A stretch of 16,148 nt of DNA, taken from assembly GCA_910592205.1 (NCBI GenBank), contig CAJVPJ010000818.1:1-16148 (forward strand). Reading direction: 5' to 3'. The notes under the pieces were generated by a model. It did no database searches. It had not been told where the DNA came from and was given only the letters and a program-made list of their open reading frames with translations. The stretch comes from Paraglomus occultum. Its lineage: Eukaryota; Glomeromycota; Glomeromycetes; Paraglomerales; Paraglomeraceae. This document shows, piece after piece, positions 1-8,417 of the stretch. Each line of letters begins with the position of its first letter. Position 1 is the first letter of the stretch. The translations under genes and the position numbers were made by a program.

Positions 1-97
1 TGTCATCAGTCATGCTGGTCAATTTTACAGCCACATCATAATCAGCCTCTCATTTTATAGAATGTTCACTTTGTCTGATTTTGTTGCAGTCTGCCCC
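1..97 (+). repeat. Dispersed ~100-bp repeat, copy A
   Basis: This copy opens with a TCATCAGTCA block, followed by TTTTACAGCCACATCATAATC, and ends in GTTCACTTTGTCTGATTTTG then TTGCAGTCTGCCCC. The same order of blocks recurs at 10224-10321 and 12023-12119, and in weaker or partial form at 741-865, 1544-1585, 12143-12234 and (inverted) 7522-7570. It may be cut by the left edge of the window. It looks like a short non-autonomous element or the end of a larger one; I found no terminal inverted repeats that settle its class. Confidence 0.8.
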
Positions 98-99
98 AA

Positions 100-443
100 A
101 TAATTTTTGGGCACCGTAATTTTTAATTCCAGCTTATTGTCTTGTTGCGGCTTCCATTTCTTGTACCTACATATCAATGTTTCAGGGCTGCAGGTAATAG
201 CTGGGTTTGTAAATATTGTAGAAGTATAATTATGAATTGTGGTGTAAAACAACAAAAAGGCTTTTCCTTCATAGAGATCCTTAGACATAACTTCCTCTTT
301 AGAGGCATGAATAGTTTGTCTTTAATAACAAGATTTGGATTTAGGATAAAAGCAACGTCCTTGTGTATTAGTAAGTCTGGATGTTGCGTCTGGCTGTTAA
401 TATTAAGTATTTAAATAGTATATTGGTAAACGCAAATAGCCAT
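100..443 (-). pseudogene. Decayed minus-strand reading frame, unknown family
   Basis: Two protein-like minus-strand stretches follow each other in different frames. The first runs from an ATG at 443-441 and reads through a TAA at 413-411 into segments such as HPDLLIHKDVAFILNPN, ending near 306. The second occupies 288 to about 100 and contains SPETLICRYKKWKPQQDN before running into repeat copy A, which supplies its last dozen codons. One frameshift near 290-305 and one stop separate it from an intact gene. Residue composition is protein-like, but I do not recognise the family. It could be a fragment of a transposable-element ORF. That it is coding-derived is inference. Confidence 0.4.
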
Positions 444-1318
444 CTTTTTTGTAATTGGTTAGAAAATTTTATTCTCTATCCATGTCTTCCATGGGAAAGA
501 TAAATGTCAAGAATATTTGAAGTTTAAATTTCCCTTACATTTTTTTTAAAATTTGTATTAGTATTAGTATGTGCGTGTGAGGAATTTCAGGTGACGAATT
601 TTGTGTATCAACTTTATAGTAATAGGCTCCATGGTAAATTAGTTTTATGCTAATATTTTATATAATAATGGCCATAATCTTATTATTATATCAAACGTGT
701 TATAATTTATGATGTTAGATGTCAAGTAAAAGTTTATGTTAGTGTCAGTCACTTTTGATATAGTCAATTAAAAAATGCGATTCAAATTAACAGCCACACT
801 AGCCTCTTATTATGTCAGTCACATAATAAATGTTTACCAGCCTAGGTTTTGTTGCGGTCTGCCCCTTATTATAATGATTAAAATCATTAAGGCATAGCAA
901 TAGCAACCAGTCAGGAAACTTTTCTACTTGTCCTTGTTTAGTTGTTTGACTCGGGGAGTTTCATAATAATTTCAAGATTTTTCTTTTTCAAAGTGCCTAG
1001 CATCTGACATTCTCTTTTAAGTATTCCAGTAAAGCAAAAGGCCGAAAAGATATTTGACCAGTTGGTTTAATAAATGTTTAGCCCGCAAGCATTATTGACG
1101 AAATATGGTTTACCTACTTATATAAACATTATTATAAGCAACAGAACAAGGACTCGAGAACTCTTTCCGATTTAGCCACTGAACCTTTGCCGGCTTGCCA
1201 AAAACAAAATCAATGTATTAAGCAGTAAGATTAAATGGAATAAAGAACTCTAAAGTCGATTAAAAATAATGTCTCGTTGCTAGGCTTTAAATAATATTAG
1301 AGCAAATAAAATACATAA
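444..1318. other. AT-rich intergenic stretch
   Basis: Apart from repeat copy B (741-865) I see no gene, RNA gene or convincing splice-site pair here. The sequence is AT-rich with stops in all frames. It is probably repeat-derived flank upstream of the TSC13 locus. Confidence 0.5.
741..865 (+). repeat. Dispersed repeat, copy B (diverged)
   Basis: A diverged copy with the same block order as copy A: GTCAGTCAC, then ACAGCCACACTAGCCTC, then TTATGTCA, and an end reading GTTTTGTTGCGGTCTGCCCC. The middle is rearranged: a second GTCAGTCACATAATAAATG segment replaces the GTTCACTTTGTCTG block. It resembles copy G (12143-12234) more than copies A, E and F in its first half. Confidence 0.6.
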
Positions 1319-1543
1319 TGTTCGTCTCAGCATCGATTTTATAAGACTTTATTGCTTAACTACTGATATCAGCTACAGCTAATTTTAACATGATACAACT
1401 GACTCTTGTCAGAGGAACAGAGGTGCAACAAAGAATGTGGCAAAAGGCCAATTAGATGAATATAGTAGGGGGTGGGGGGAGAGAAGAGGAAATAGCTGGG
1501 TAGATGATGGATTTAATTTTAGATGTGTTCGTCTCAGCATCGA
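1319..1543. repeat. 18-bp direct repeat flanking a ~190-bp segment
   Basis: The 18-mer TGTTCGTCTCAGCATCGA occurs exactly at 1319-1336 and again at 1526-1543. The second copy directly abuts repeat copy C at 1544. Between them lies a G-rich run with GGGGG at 1468-1472 and GGGGGG at 1474-1479. An exact 18-mer twice within 225 bp is unlikely by chance; it could be a duplication or a remnant of an insertion. Confidence 0.65.
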
Positions 1544-1585
1544 GTGACATCAAATGTTCACTTTGTCTGTTTTGTGCCCGCCCCC
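1544..1585 (+). repeat. Dispersed repeat, copy C (3' end only)
   Basis: Only the terminal part is present: ATGTTCACTTTGTCTG followed by TTTTGTGCCCGCCCC. It lies about 210 bp upstream of the TSC13 start codon and its CCCC end points toward the gene. It is the mirror of copy D at 7522-7570, which lies downstream of the Hikeshi gene in the opposite orientation. Confidence 0.65.
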
Positions 1586-1592
1586 TATATAA
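1586..1592 (+). promoter_or_regulatory. TATA-like box upstream of TSC13
   Basis: TATATAA stands immediately after the CCCC end of repeat copy C, about 207 bp upstream of the TSC13 ATG. The distance is compatible with a fungal core promoter plus a 5' leader, but AT-rich DNA gives such motifs by chance and no transcript evidence is available. Confidence 0.25.
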
Positions 1593-1798
1593 CCGTATCT
1601 AACCCTTTAACGTCAAGGCAAATTGCGTATAGTACATTTTTGGCATTCGTTTTAATGCGACTTTATGATCATCACATGCTCCGCTCGAGAACATTCCTAA
1701 TCTTGTATACGTGAAAATATCTATCCTCCAATCGTCGATTGAACCTTTTAACATTTAAGGCATTCTCATCATAATCGCATATTTTTATCAGAAAAACA

Positions 1799-3038
1799 AT
1801 GAAGTTGACTGTTGCCCCTCGGACTGAGAAGAAAAATAAACACTTTCCGTTGACTGTTGACCTTGTTGAAGATGCAACAGTAAACGACCTTAAGAAAGCA
1901 ATTCATAAACGAATCAAAAAATTTTATCCTGAACGACAAAGACTGACGTATAACGACCAAGTGCTTGACGATAGGAAGAAACGGTTGTCAGATTACGGAA
2001 TCAAAAGTGAAGATAAAATTTTGTTTAAAGATTTAGGTAGGGCTGCAATGTGAGATATCGAGTCAATGTTAATCGTCAGTACCTGTGTTGGTTTATCGAA
2101 AGAGTTCAATCGGTTTGCAGGTCCCCAGGTTGCATGGAGAACAGTGTTTCTTATTGAATACTTGGGTCCTCTTGTGATTCACCCAATATTCTATTATGGA
2201 TCGAGATGGATTTATGGGGAGGAAGTCGAACACTCAAAGATGCAAACGTAAATTTTCTTTTTTAACTGTTCGCTTGCTGTGTCTAATTTCCTGATCTAAC
2301 CCATCATCCACCTCCTCATGCTCTTTTCTTCTAGTGTTACATTTTACCTTGTAATGTTGCATTTCATCAAACGCGAGCTTGAGACAATATTTGTCCATCG
2401 ATTTTCTAACGATACTATGCCGATCAGGAATATAATCAAGAACTCTGTGCATTATCATATTCTCAGTGGTCTATTTCTAGCTTATGCTGTATACGGGACA
2501 TGGAGCGCTGCAGGCACTAGCGGTGAACGGGATAATTGGTATATTGGCGCTTGTGTCGCTGTTTGGATTGTAAGTGATGTTCTCTGGACATAATTCTATT
2601 GTATGATAATATTAGCAATCTGCGATAGGTTTATTAATGCTGCATTTTCTCTTTTATGCAGTGGGCAGAATTATCCAATTTGATGACACATATTAATCTA
2701 CGCAATCTTCGTCCTCCTGGCACACGAATTCGGAAGATTCCTTATGGATACGGATTCAATCTAGTCTCTTGCCCTAATTACTTTTTTGAGATTGTGGCAT
2801 GGGCAGCTATAGCCGTTCTCACACAATCAATTGCTGGTAAATTGAAACATGCATCCATTAATTCCTCTTTCGCTTGAAGATAATTAATGCATCAATGTCT
2901 TTTGTTATAGCAATTATCTTCCTCGTATTTGCCATCGGACAAATGCATATATGGGCTGTCAAAAAGCACAAGAAATATCGTTCGGAATTTAAAGATTATC
3001 CCAAAAACAGGAAGGCCCTGATTCCATTCGTCGTTTAG
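1799..3038 (+). CDS. TSC13: Very-long-chain enoyl-CoA reductase (TSC13/TECR family), five exons
   Basis: This gene catalyses the last step of microsomal very-long-chain fatty acid elongation, reducing trans-2-enoyl-CoA with NADPH at the ER membrane; the products feed sphingolipids. Exons are 1799-2036, 2121-2247, 2335-2569, 2662-2836 and 2911-3038. All introns are GT-AG (74-92 nt) and every junction keeps frame, giving 300 residues, close to the usual ~310. Residues 1-79 form the ubiquitin-like N-terminal region, ending in the family signature LFKDLG. Next come WRTVFLIEYLGPL with membrane segments, then LHFIKRELETIFVHRFSNDTMP (134-147 core), FNLVSCPNY (ending at Tyr240), and the C-terminal NRKALIPF. 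The Tyr of CPNY and the Lys of FIKRELE (Lys134) match the residues proposed as catalytic in the family. The start ATG is the first in frame. Nothing suggests damage. Confidence 0.96.
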
Positions 3039-3395
3039 TCAAGATATTCACCCTTCAGCTAATATCGTGGTCATATTCGCAACTTTGTTTTTTTCGTTGC
3101 ATCGCTTACATGCTTGTTAAGAAGAAGAATCTCAATATATTCTGATAATACAAAAGTATATATATTATCTGATCAGCTGTTGTCCACGTATTGTATTGTA
3201 CATCGGATGAAATGGGGGAGACTATGTCACACGAGAAGTAATAATCGGGGAATGAATTCTTTAATTAAATACATGGGAAAAGTATGATGCTTCATGCTAC
3301 TTTACAAGTCACAAATTTACAGCAAAGGATCCTACAACTGAAGACGAGAGAATTCATTGATGTATAATTCGACAGATCGATCCTCCAAATAGTTT
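3039..3395. other. Convergent intergenic region TSC13 / 4E-BP
   Basis: This holds the two facing 3' untranslated regions. A short minus-strand ORF at 3292-3492 is explained by the last exon and 3' side of the 4E-BP gene in another frame. I see no separate gene. Confidence 0.6.
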
Positions 3396-4119
3396 CTACA
3401 TGTCCATCTCGAACATGTGATCGTGCTGGTCGTTTTGGTCCTTGTTTTGATCTTTGAATAATAATAATAAAAGCAAGACAAAACGTTAGCATGGAGATCG
3501 GGTACAGTTACGAAAGGATCTTGGTTAAGGGCTAATCATTATTGTTAGATCACAGAGGCCAATGATACACAGCGCTGTAAAGTTCCTTACCACTATTATC
3601 GGTAGACTTATTCTTATGCTCATTATCCTTTGACTCGCGATGTTGCGTTGGCATCGATCGGTGCTGCACTCCAGGAAACAGCGGTTGCTGAGGAGGCGCA
3701 AGATGTCCCTCCAGCTGGTTGACCTTCGTGACACCTGGCACAAAAGCCAAACCACTTGGCGGTGTCCTGGCGAGTGGAGAGTTGGCAAGATTTAGCAGAG
3801 TGCTGCGATCATAACTAATGCGAGAACCTAGAGAACGTGAAACCGAGGTTAGTGTAATCCGGCAGTAAAGATGACCGACGAGAAACGAACGAATGAGGAT
3901 CTTGCTTAGACCCAACTTGCTCATCTAAGCAGTAATTGGCTCATTTATTCTAAGGCCCAAGCCTAACAAAGGAATCACGAACTATTGGTTACCTCCAGGC
4001 GTCGTTGAATACATTGAACCCGAAGGCGTAGTATTATAGTGCAAAGGAATAGGCGCACCGTCTTCAGCTCTCTTAGTTGCAGGAATATCCCTCGCTGGAG
4101 TAATAATGGTATCCGACAT
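3396..4119 (-). CDS. Canonical eIF4E-binding protein (4E-BP) with TOS motif, three exons
   Basis: 4E-BPs bind the cap-binding factor eIF4E, compete with eIF4G, and are released when TOR phosphorylates them. Minus-strand exons are 4119-3993, 3827-3591 and 3451-3396 (introns 165 and 139 nt, GT-AG, both phase 1), giving 139 residues against ~118 in animals. In order: RDIP at 10-13 in PARDIPATKR (animal RAIP position); TTP at 30-32 and STTPGG at 38-43; the eIF4E motif YDRSTLL at 48-54; SP at 59-60 and TPP at 64-66; PGVT at 73-76; and a hydrophilic Q/H/K/N-rich tail ending in FEMDM at 135-139, the TOR-signalling motif position. Spacings Thr31-Thr40-Tyr48-Ser59-Thr64 equal those of human 4E-BP1 Thr37-Thr46-Tyr54-Ser65-Thr70. 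The last exon is short and easily missed: without it the frame runs on through the intron to a false C-terminus. Family assignment is firm; function in this organism is inferred. Confidence 0.93.
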
Positions 4120-4813
4120 ACTGTATGTTTTCTGGTGTGCGTAGACTTGTCCAAATTAGCACTATATACTACTAGAACGATCCTCTACTCTGTTGGCAGT
4201 GATCTTATGATCCAAAGGTCTATAAAGAGAGGGATAGAGGAGCATTGATCGACCTGAAAGCATGAAATAAATAATCCCTGTTTGGCATGTTATTTGCGTA
4301 ACAGCATTTGGAACAAAGAATGACGCCCCATCATATGAGTCATGCCTCGTCAAATTAATCGCAATATTTAAGCCTCTGGGCGAATCTACTGTTTTCACTT
4401 ATTATTATGGTAATCAGATTGGTTCATACAAACAGTGTACATTTTTGTCTGCCAAAAAAACACATTTACAAGCAAATTTTGCGATTTTGCGCCCCAATGA
4501 TGTCATAACAAATCTGTTATAATTAGCGTTAACCCCAAAGGTTTTCTATATTCGTAAATGGGTCGGGTGACAAATTGCCAGGTTCAGGATGTTGGGAATC
4601 ATATTTTTTGCGCGCGTGAACAAAACCAATGAAAATGCATAATAGAAGTGTATGCTTCATTGTTCTTACTTCGCTTGATTGTTCAACAAGTTCTAAGAAT
4701 TATAAATAATAAGCGAGCCAGTATACAGTCTGCGAACACGCAGGGATCAGCATACCTTACACGCGCAAAGTCGGATGTTCATTACAGAATATGTATTAAA
4801 GTTTTGTGAACCC

Positions 4814-4845
4814 ATCAAAAGCTAAAACTAAGGCCTAGCTTTGAT
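4814..4845. repeat. Small inverted repeat
   Basis: ATCAAAAGCT at 4814-4823 pairs with AGCTTTGAT at 4837-4845, with one bulged A, around a 13-nt loop. It lies ~55 bp before the larger hairpin at 4899-4950. Function is unknown. Confidence 0.4.
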
Positions 4846-4898
4846 CATAGGGAAAAATCACGTATTGATATTGCTAACATAACCCTCATACGAACATT

Positions 4899-4950
4899 TG
4901 TGCTTTGGCAATTTTGATTAGCAATCAAAAATTAATGCCAAGTCGCACAA
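4899..4950. repeat. Imperfect ~20-bp-arm inverted repeat
   Basis: The core TTTTGATT (4912-4919), loop AGC, AATCAAAA (4923-4930) is a perfect 8-bp stem with a 3-nt loop. The arms continue outward imperfectly: TGTGCTTTGGCA on the left faces TGCCAAGTCGCACA on the right. No poly-U tail or coding context marks it as a terminator; a MITE relic or an AT-rich cruciform are possible. Confidence 0.55.
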
Positions 4951-5251
4951 GCATAAAATTTATGTGTGTAACAGTATTGGATTTATTTTGAAACCATGGC
5001 TTTTCATTGGTTGATCACTCTATTCTATTAGTTTCAGCATCAGTTACAATTTAATTTTTATTCCAAAACCGCATTCGTTTGCCATCCATCCATTCTATCT
5101 TATCTGGAAGATAATTCAACCCGATTCTATTGTTTATCTGCACACAATATCAAACTAGATGGTGGCAACAAGATTCGATTGAGAAAATGGCAAAGCGCCA
5201 GTGTTGTCGAGCTTTTTATATTTCACGTCTAGCACTGATGTTCAAACTAAC

Positions 5252-5672
5252 ATGTTGGGGCTAAGATTGTTGCGGCCTAAGAAACGTGCGCGTAAGTTGT
5301 CTGATTCATTATTGTATTACGATTGAAGATTTAAATGATGAGAAAAAGCGGGTGACACTATTAAACATGATCACTTATTTAAGTCTCTGAACAACTAAAG
5401 AAAAGATTGATATTAGTATCTCTGTGAAATGATATTGACATTCCATTTTTTTTTGCAGGTTAGTAGTGTTTGCTCAAATACATTCGCTGCTCCCGCTCCT
5501 GTCGATCGTGGACTCTAGACACAGGATGTCCTTGAACTTTGCCTTCGATATTATGCGCACGATCTATCTGCCAAATGCATTCTTGATAAGGATTCATGTG
5601 TCCGTTTCCTTTATATCTGACAGGGTTGAGACCTCATTAATGTCGTGGCAACTTTCTTGTCTCAAACCATAG
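5252..5672 (+). other. Weak candidate spliced transcript or small ORF
   Basis: A GTAAGT donor at 5292 and a strong polypyrimidine acceptor ending in CAG at 5458 suggest a real intron of 167 nt. From the ATG at 5252, using the next AG (5463) rather than the CAG, the frame stays open to a stop at 5670-5672, giving ~82 residues starting MLGLRLLRPKKRAR, basic like a mitochondrial presequence. With the better acceptor the ATG frame stops at once. I recognise no domain. It could instead be a spliced noncoding RNA or chance signals. Confidence 0.2.
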
Positions 5673-5970
5673 GAAAATCATTGTGCCAACGCTCTGATCG
5701 AGTCTATATTTCACTAGTATCCGGGTTTTCAACCATACTGCTCATTACGTAGCGGGACTCAGCAAAAAGCTCAGGTATTATATCTCGCATGTCAAATGAC
5801 AGTGTATAAAAAGTTTTAATAAAAGTCCCAACCGTAATTCAACAATACTACTACGATTATAGAAATGGTATGAATGCCATCTACACACCGAATCTGTGAT
5901 TATTTCCACAAATCTTGTATGTAGATGTCACATAGGCCGTAATATATGCTATAACGTGTTTACACATTAA

Positions 5971-6001
5971 GGTCGATGTGTTCAACACATTAACATCGAC
6001 C
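5971..6001. repeat. Nested perfect inverted repeat
   Basis: GGTCGATGT at 5971-5979 and ACATCGACC at 5993-6001 form a perfect 9-bp stem. Inside it, TGTGTTCAACACA is itself nearly palindromic, so two alternative foldings share bases. It lies ~480 bp upstream of the Hikeshi start codon. It could be a dyad operator-like site or a cruciform; there is no direct evidence for either. Confidence 0.5.
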
Positions 6002-6483
6002 AAAACAAATTTTATATTGGAAAGAACCTCGGTCTGACTGACTGCCAAGACTATTAAAGTTCTACAGTAATGAATCATCGTCATGATATTGACATACACC
6101 GCCTCATTTCGCAGTGTCCACCTGATAACTCAACCATTCCTTGATGACGCTAATACCAATTCGGATCTGCGAACAGCCGTTTCAGTATCATGATGCAATG
6201 AGCGCCAACAGATGAACCGAGAAAGTAAGGGTTAAATAAGACCATCATATAGTACGTCTAGTGCCAATTAATGGATACTTTCGAAGTAAGCAACTTCTTT
6301 GCTTAATTTTTGAGGGGATTCAACTACGTCCCCTCACGACCCGTTCGTTCTATTACAAAACAAAGCATGGTAAAAGTTCTAGAACTTTCTGTACCATATT
6401 AGATATTGTGATCGCGTGATTATATTAATTAGTCAGATGAATGTGAGTACGCTACATCTTGGAAAGACGCCAGAACTGCAAAG

Positions 6484-7373
6484 ATGTTTGGATGTATTGT
6501 AGCTGGAAGATTGGTAAGTATGCGGGGAGCAATAGTTTTTCTATAATTGGGAGTAGAACGATAGTTAATTAATTGTTAGTCGGGTGATGATTTGATTGGT
6601 TGTATTAAACCAATTACTGACACAAATGAATTGATAGATTCAAACAAATCTACAGCAAGTGGATGTGAATAAATATGTATTTGAACTGCCGGACGCAGCT
6701 TCAATTAATCACATTGTAGTATTTCTACTGGGTACGATTCCATTCGATCCAGGTTACGCTGCAACTGTACACTTTCTATGGCCGGAGAAAGAATGGAAAC
6801 TTCTTGGAATGTAAGAACATTTTTTTGAGAAGAGTATAATACATTCTTTTATCTCTTATTCTTTCGCCAAATTGTAGGCTATCAAATGAAAAACCCAGCG
6901 CAATATTTCGTCTTCGTGGTTCCATAATCCCGGCATCGCAATCTACCACATCATTCTCCTCAGGATTTACATATACAGCCACCAGGTTATTACCAAGCAG
7001 CACTGGAGGAATGTCGATGGACCTAAATGAAACGACAGCAAATGCGTCAGCATCTGTTACGGCCGTACTTGGCATCTCAATAGAGCCGACCGACGTGGTA
7101 GCAGGGCAAATTAAAACACTTCAATCACAGACGTCTACGCCATCGTTCACGCCTTCATTTGACAATCTTACCTTAATAGCCGTTAATGTACTAAAAAATC
7201 TATATAATTATACAACATCATTCACAACGTCTAATTTACCATTCGGTGCGCAAATTTTGGGAGATCCAGCAGGAAGTCAGTTTTTTCTGCCAATGAAGGT
7301 CTTTCAAGAGTGGTACGAGAACTTTACAAGGAAGGTTAAAGTCGATCCAGGCTTTCTACTGAAGAACGAGTAG
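6484..7373 (+). CDS. OPI10: Hikeshi / OPI10 family Hsp70 nuclear import carrier, three exons
   Basis: Hikeshi proteins carry Hsp70 into the nucleus under heat stress by binding FG nucleoporins; the yeast member is Opi10. Exons are 6484-6513, 6638-6810 and 6878-7373 (introns 124 and 67 nt, GT-AG), giving 232 residues against ~197 in human and ~246 in yeast. The first exon encodes only MFGCIVAGRL, the near-invariant N-terminus of the family, which fixes the start. Then come FELPDAASINHIVVFLLGTIPF (residues ~24-45), WKLLGMLSNEKPSAIFRLRG across the second junction, a Ser/Thr-rich linker, a segment beginning IGISIEP-like (LGISIEPTDVVAGQ), and the C-terminal helix region FFLPMKVFQEWYENFTRK. All landmarks are in order and there is no disruption. 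Confidence 0.96.
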
Positions 7374-7776
7374 ACTAGATCATGAATTATAGGTAGGAGA
7401 AAGTTTGTAATAGAGAACGCAGGTAATTACGAGGAAGGTTATAGCTGGAATAAGTATATAACGTGTGATGTCAGTTTCAGAAGTATTGTAAAAGACGCCC
7501 ACATTTTGGTCACTGATATATGGGGCATGCAACAAAACCAGACAAAGTGAACATTTGATTTCATTTGTTACACATATGAATGCTATCTGTTTAAGTTGTT
7601 CTGTTTACCGCATTTGCTATACATTTTTTTTTATTCGCAATCATATGTGAGCAATCTACTATCAAGTAATCTTTCCTTATTCAAAGTTATACTTTTCCTT
7701 GATATCGGCTGGGGGGATTGTCCACAAGTGTGAGAAGTGGGAACTACAGTGTTATTTAACTCGGCCCCAGAGAGGA
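7374..7776. other. Intergenic region after Hikeshi
   Basis: This holds the Hikeshi 3' side and inverted repeat copy D. I see no other gene; the open frames on the + strand near 7699-7884 lack a domain and overlap the end of the minus-strand ORF at 7777. Confidence 0.5.
7522..7570 (-). repeat. Dispersed repeat, copy D (inverted, 3' end only)
   Basis: On the minus strand it reads AAATCAAATGTTCACTTTG, then TCTGGTTTTGTTGCATGCCCC. This is the same 3' portion as copies C, E and F and the only copy in the opposite orientation. It sits ~150 bp past the Hikeshi stop codon. Confidence 0.75.
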
Positions 7777-8374
7777 CTAACAACCAATGTTCGGTCTCTT
7801 TTCCTTCATCTGATCCTGTTGGTTACGTGTTTGTACCCCTATATACGTCACTCTCCCGTTGTCTTCCAATTTGACACATCCTGAGATTGTAACGGGGTGC
7901 CGACTAATGAATACGGAGATGGCGGGCGCCTCATGTAGAATGGGTACGGCACAAAGCCAATGACGGAGCGTGTCATCTAATTTTTGATCTACTCCATCTA
8001 TTTGCTTCGTAACCTGCACGAATATATCAAACACCGGCGGCAAATCTTGTGCCGGTTTTATCATTATATCCGAAGGTCCATACATCTACTTGTATTATCC
8101 GAGCAGCAGAACAAGCTGAAAGGTCACTTACCTTCATGGTGTCTCTCGAGCGAATCCACCGGACAGTTTGGCAATTCTCATCTAGGTTGCTAGAATCGTT
8201 TCGTGTCTCGATTGTATTGAAACGTTCGAACACCATTTGTTCCAAATTGGGAAGCATCATATCCTGCCAAGTGAAATGGTTGAATTTCCATGTACTCAGA
8301 CAATAAATACATGCAGCTACTAAAATAATGCAATACCAGTCATTCGCAATATTCGTCCATAGATGGACGAAAAT
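7777..8374 (-). CDS. Hypothetical membrane-associated protein, 5' end unresolved
   Basis: Two minus-strand exons, 8374-8132 and 8085-7777, join through a short 46-nt GTAAGT...TAG intron in phase 0 to give at least 183 residues. Near the N-terminal side is one likely membrane helix (WYCIILVAACIYCLSTW). It is followed by WQDMMLPNLEQMVFERFN, an acidic/polar stretch, and after the junction SDIMIKPAQDLPPVFDIFVQ, a KQIDGVDQKLDDTL helix, and a beta-like part containing GRVTYIGVQTRNQ. The C-terminus ends NIGC. The frame is open up to a TAG at 8377-8375, which could be an acceptor (TTTAG), so at least one upstream exon or the start codon is missing. The transposon relic at 8418-9445 lies just upstream and may have displaced it. 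I do not recognise the family. A spurious ORF pair cannot be excluded. Confidence 0.45.
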
Positions 8375-8417
8375 CTAAACGACAATTCCTTGCCAACAGC
8401 GTATTCAAAAAAGTTCA

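Larger units (their letters stand above)
4120..6483. other. Long intergenic region between 4E-BP and Hikeshi genes
   Basis: Two divergently transcribed genes face away from this 2.4-kb gap, so it must contain both promoters. ORFs of up to ~78 codons here have no recognisable domain and lie on both strands in overlapping frames. Features worth naming are inverted repeats at 4814-4845, 4899-4950 and 5971-6001, and a possible spliced transcript at 5252-5672. I see no tRNA or rRNA gene. Confidence 0.5.

Noticed and set aside
3550-3924. 124-residue single-exon protein on the minus strand
   Set aside because: Its first ~30 residues are intron translation and its last ~14 are read-through past a donor. 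The middle is exon 2 of the spliced 4E-BP.
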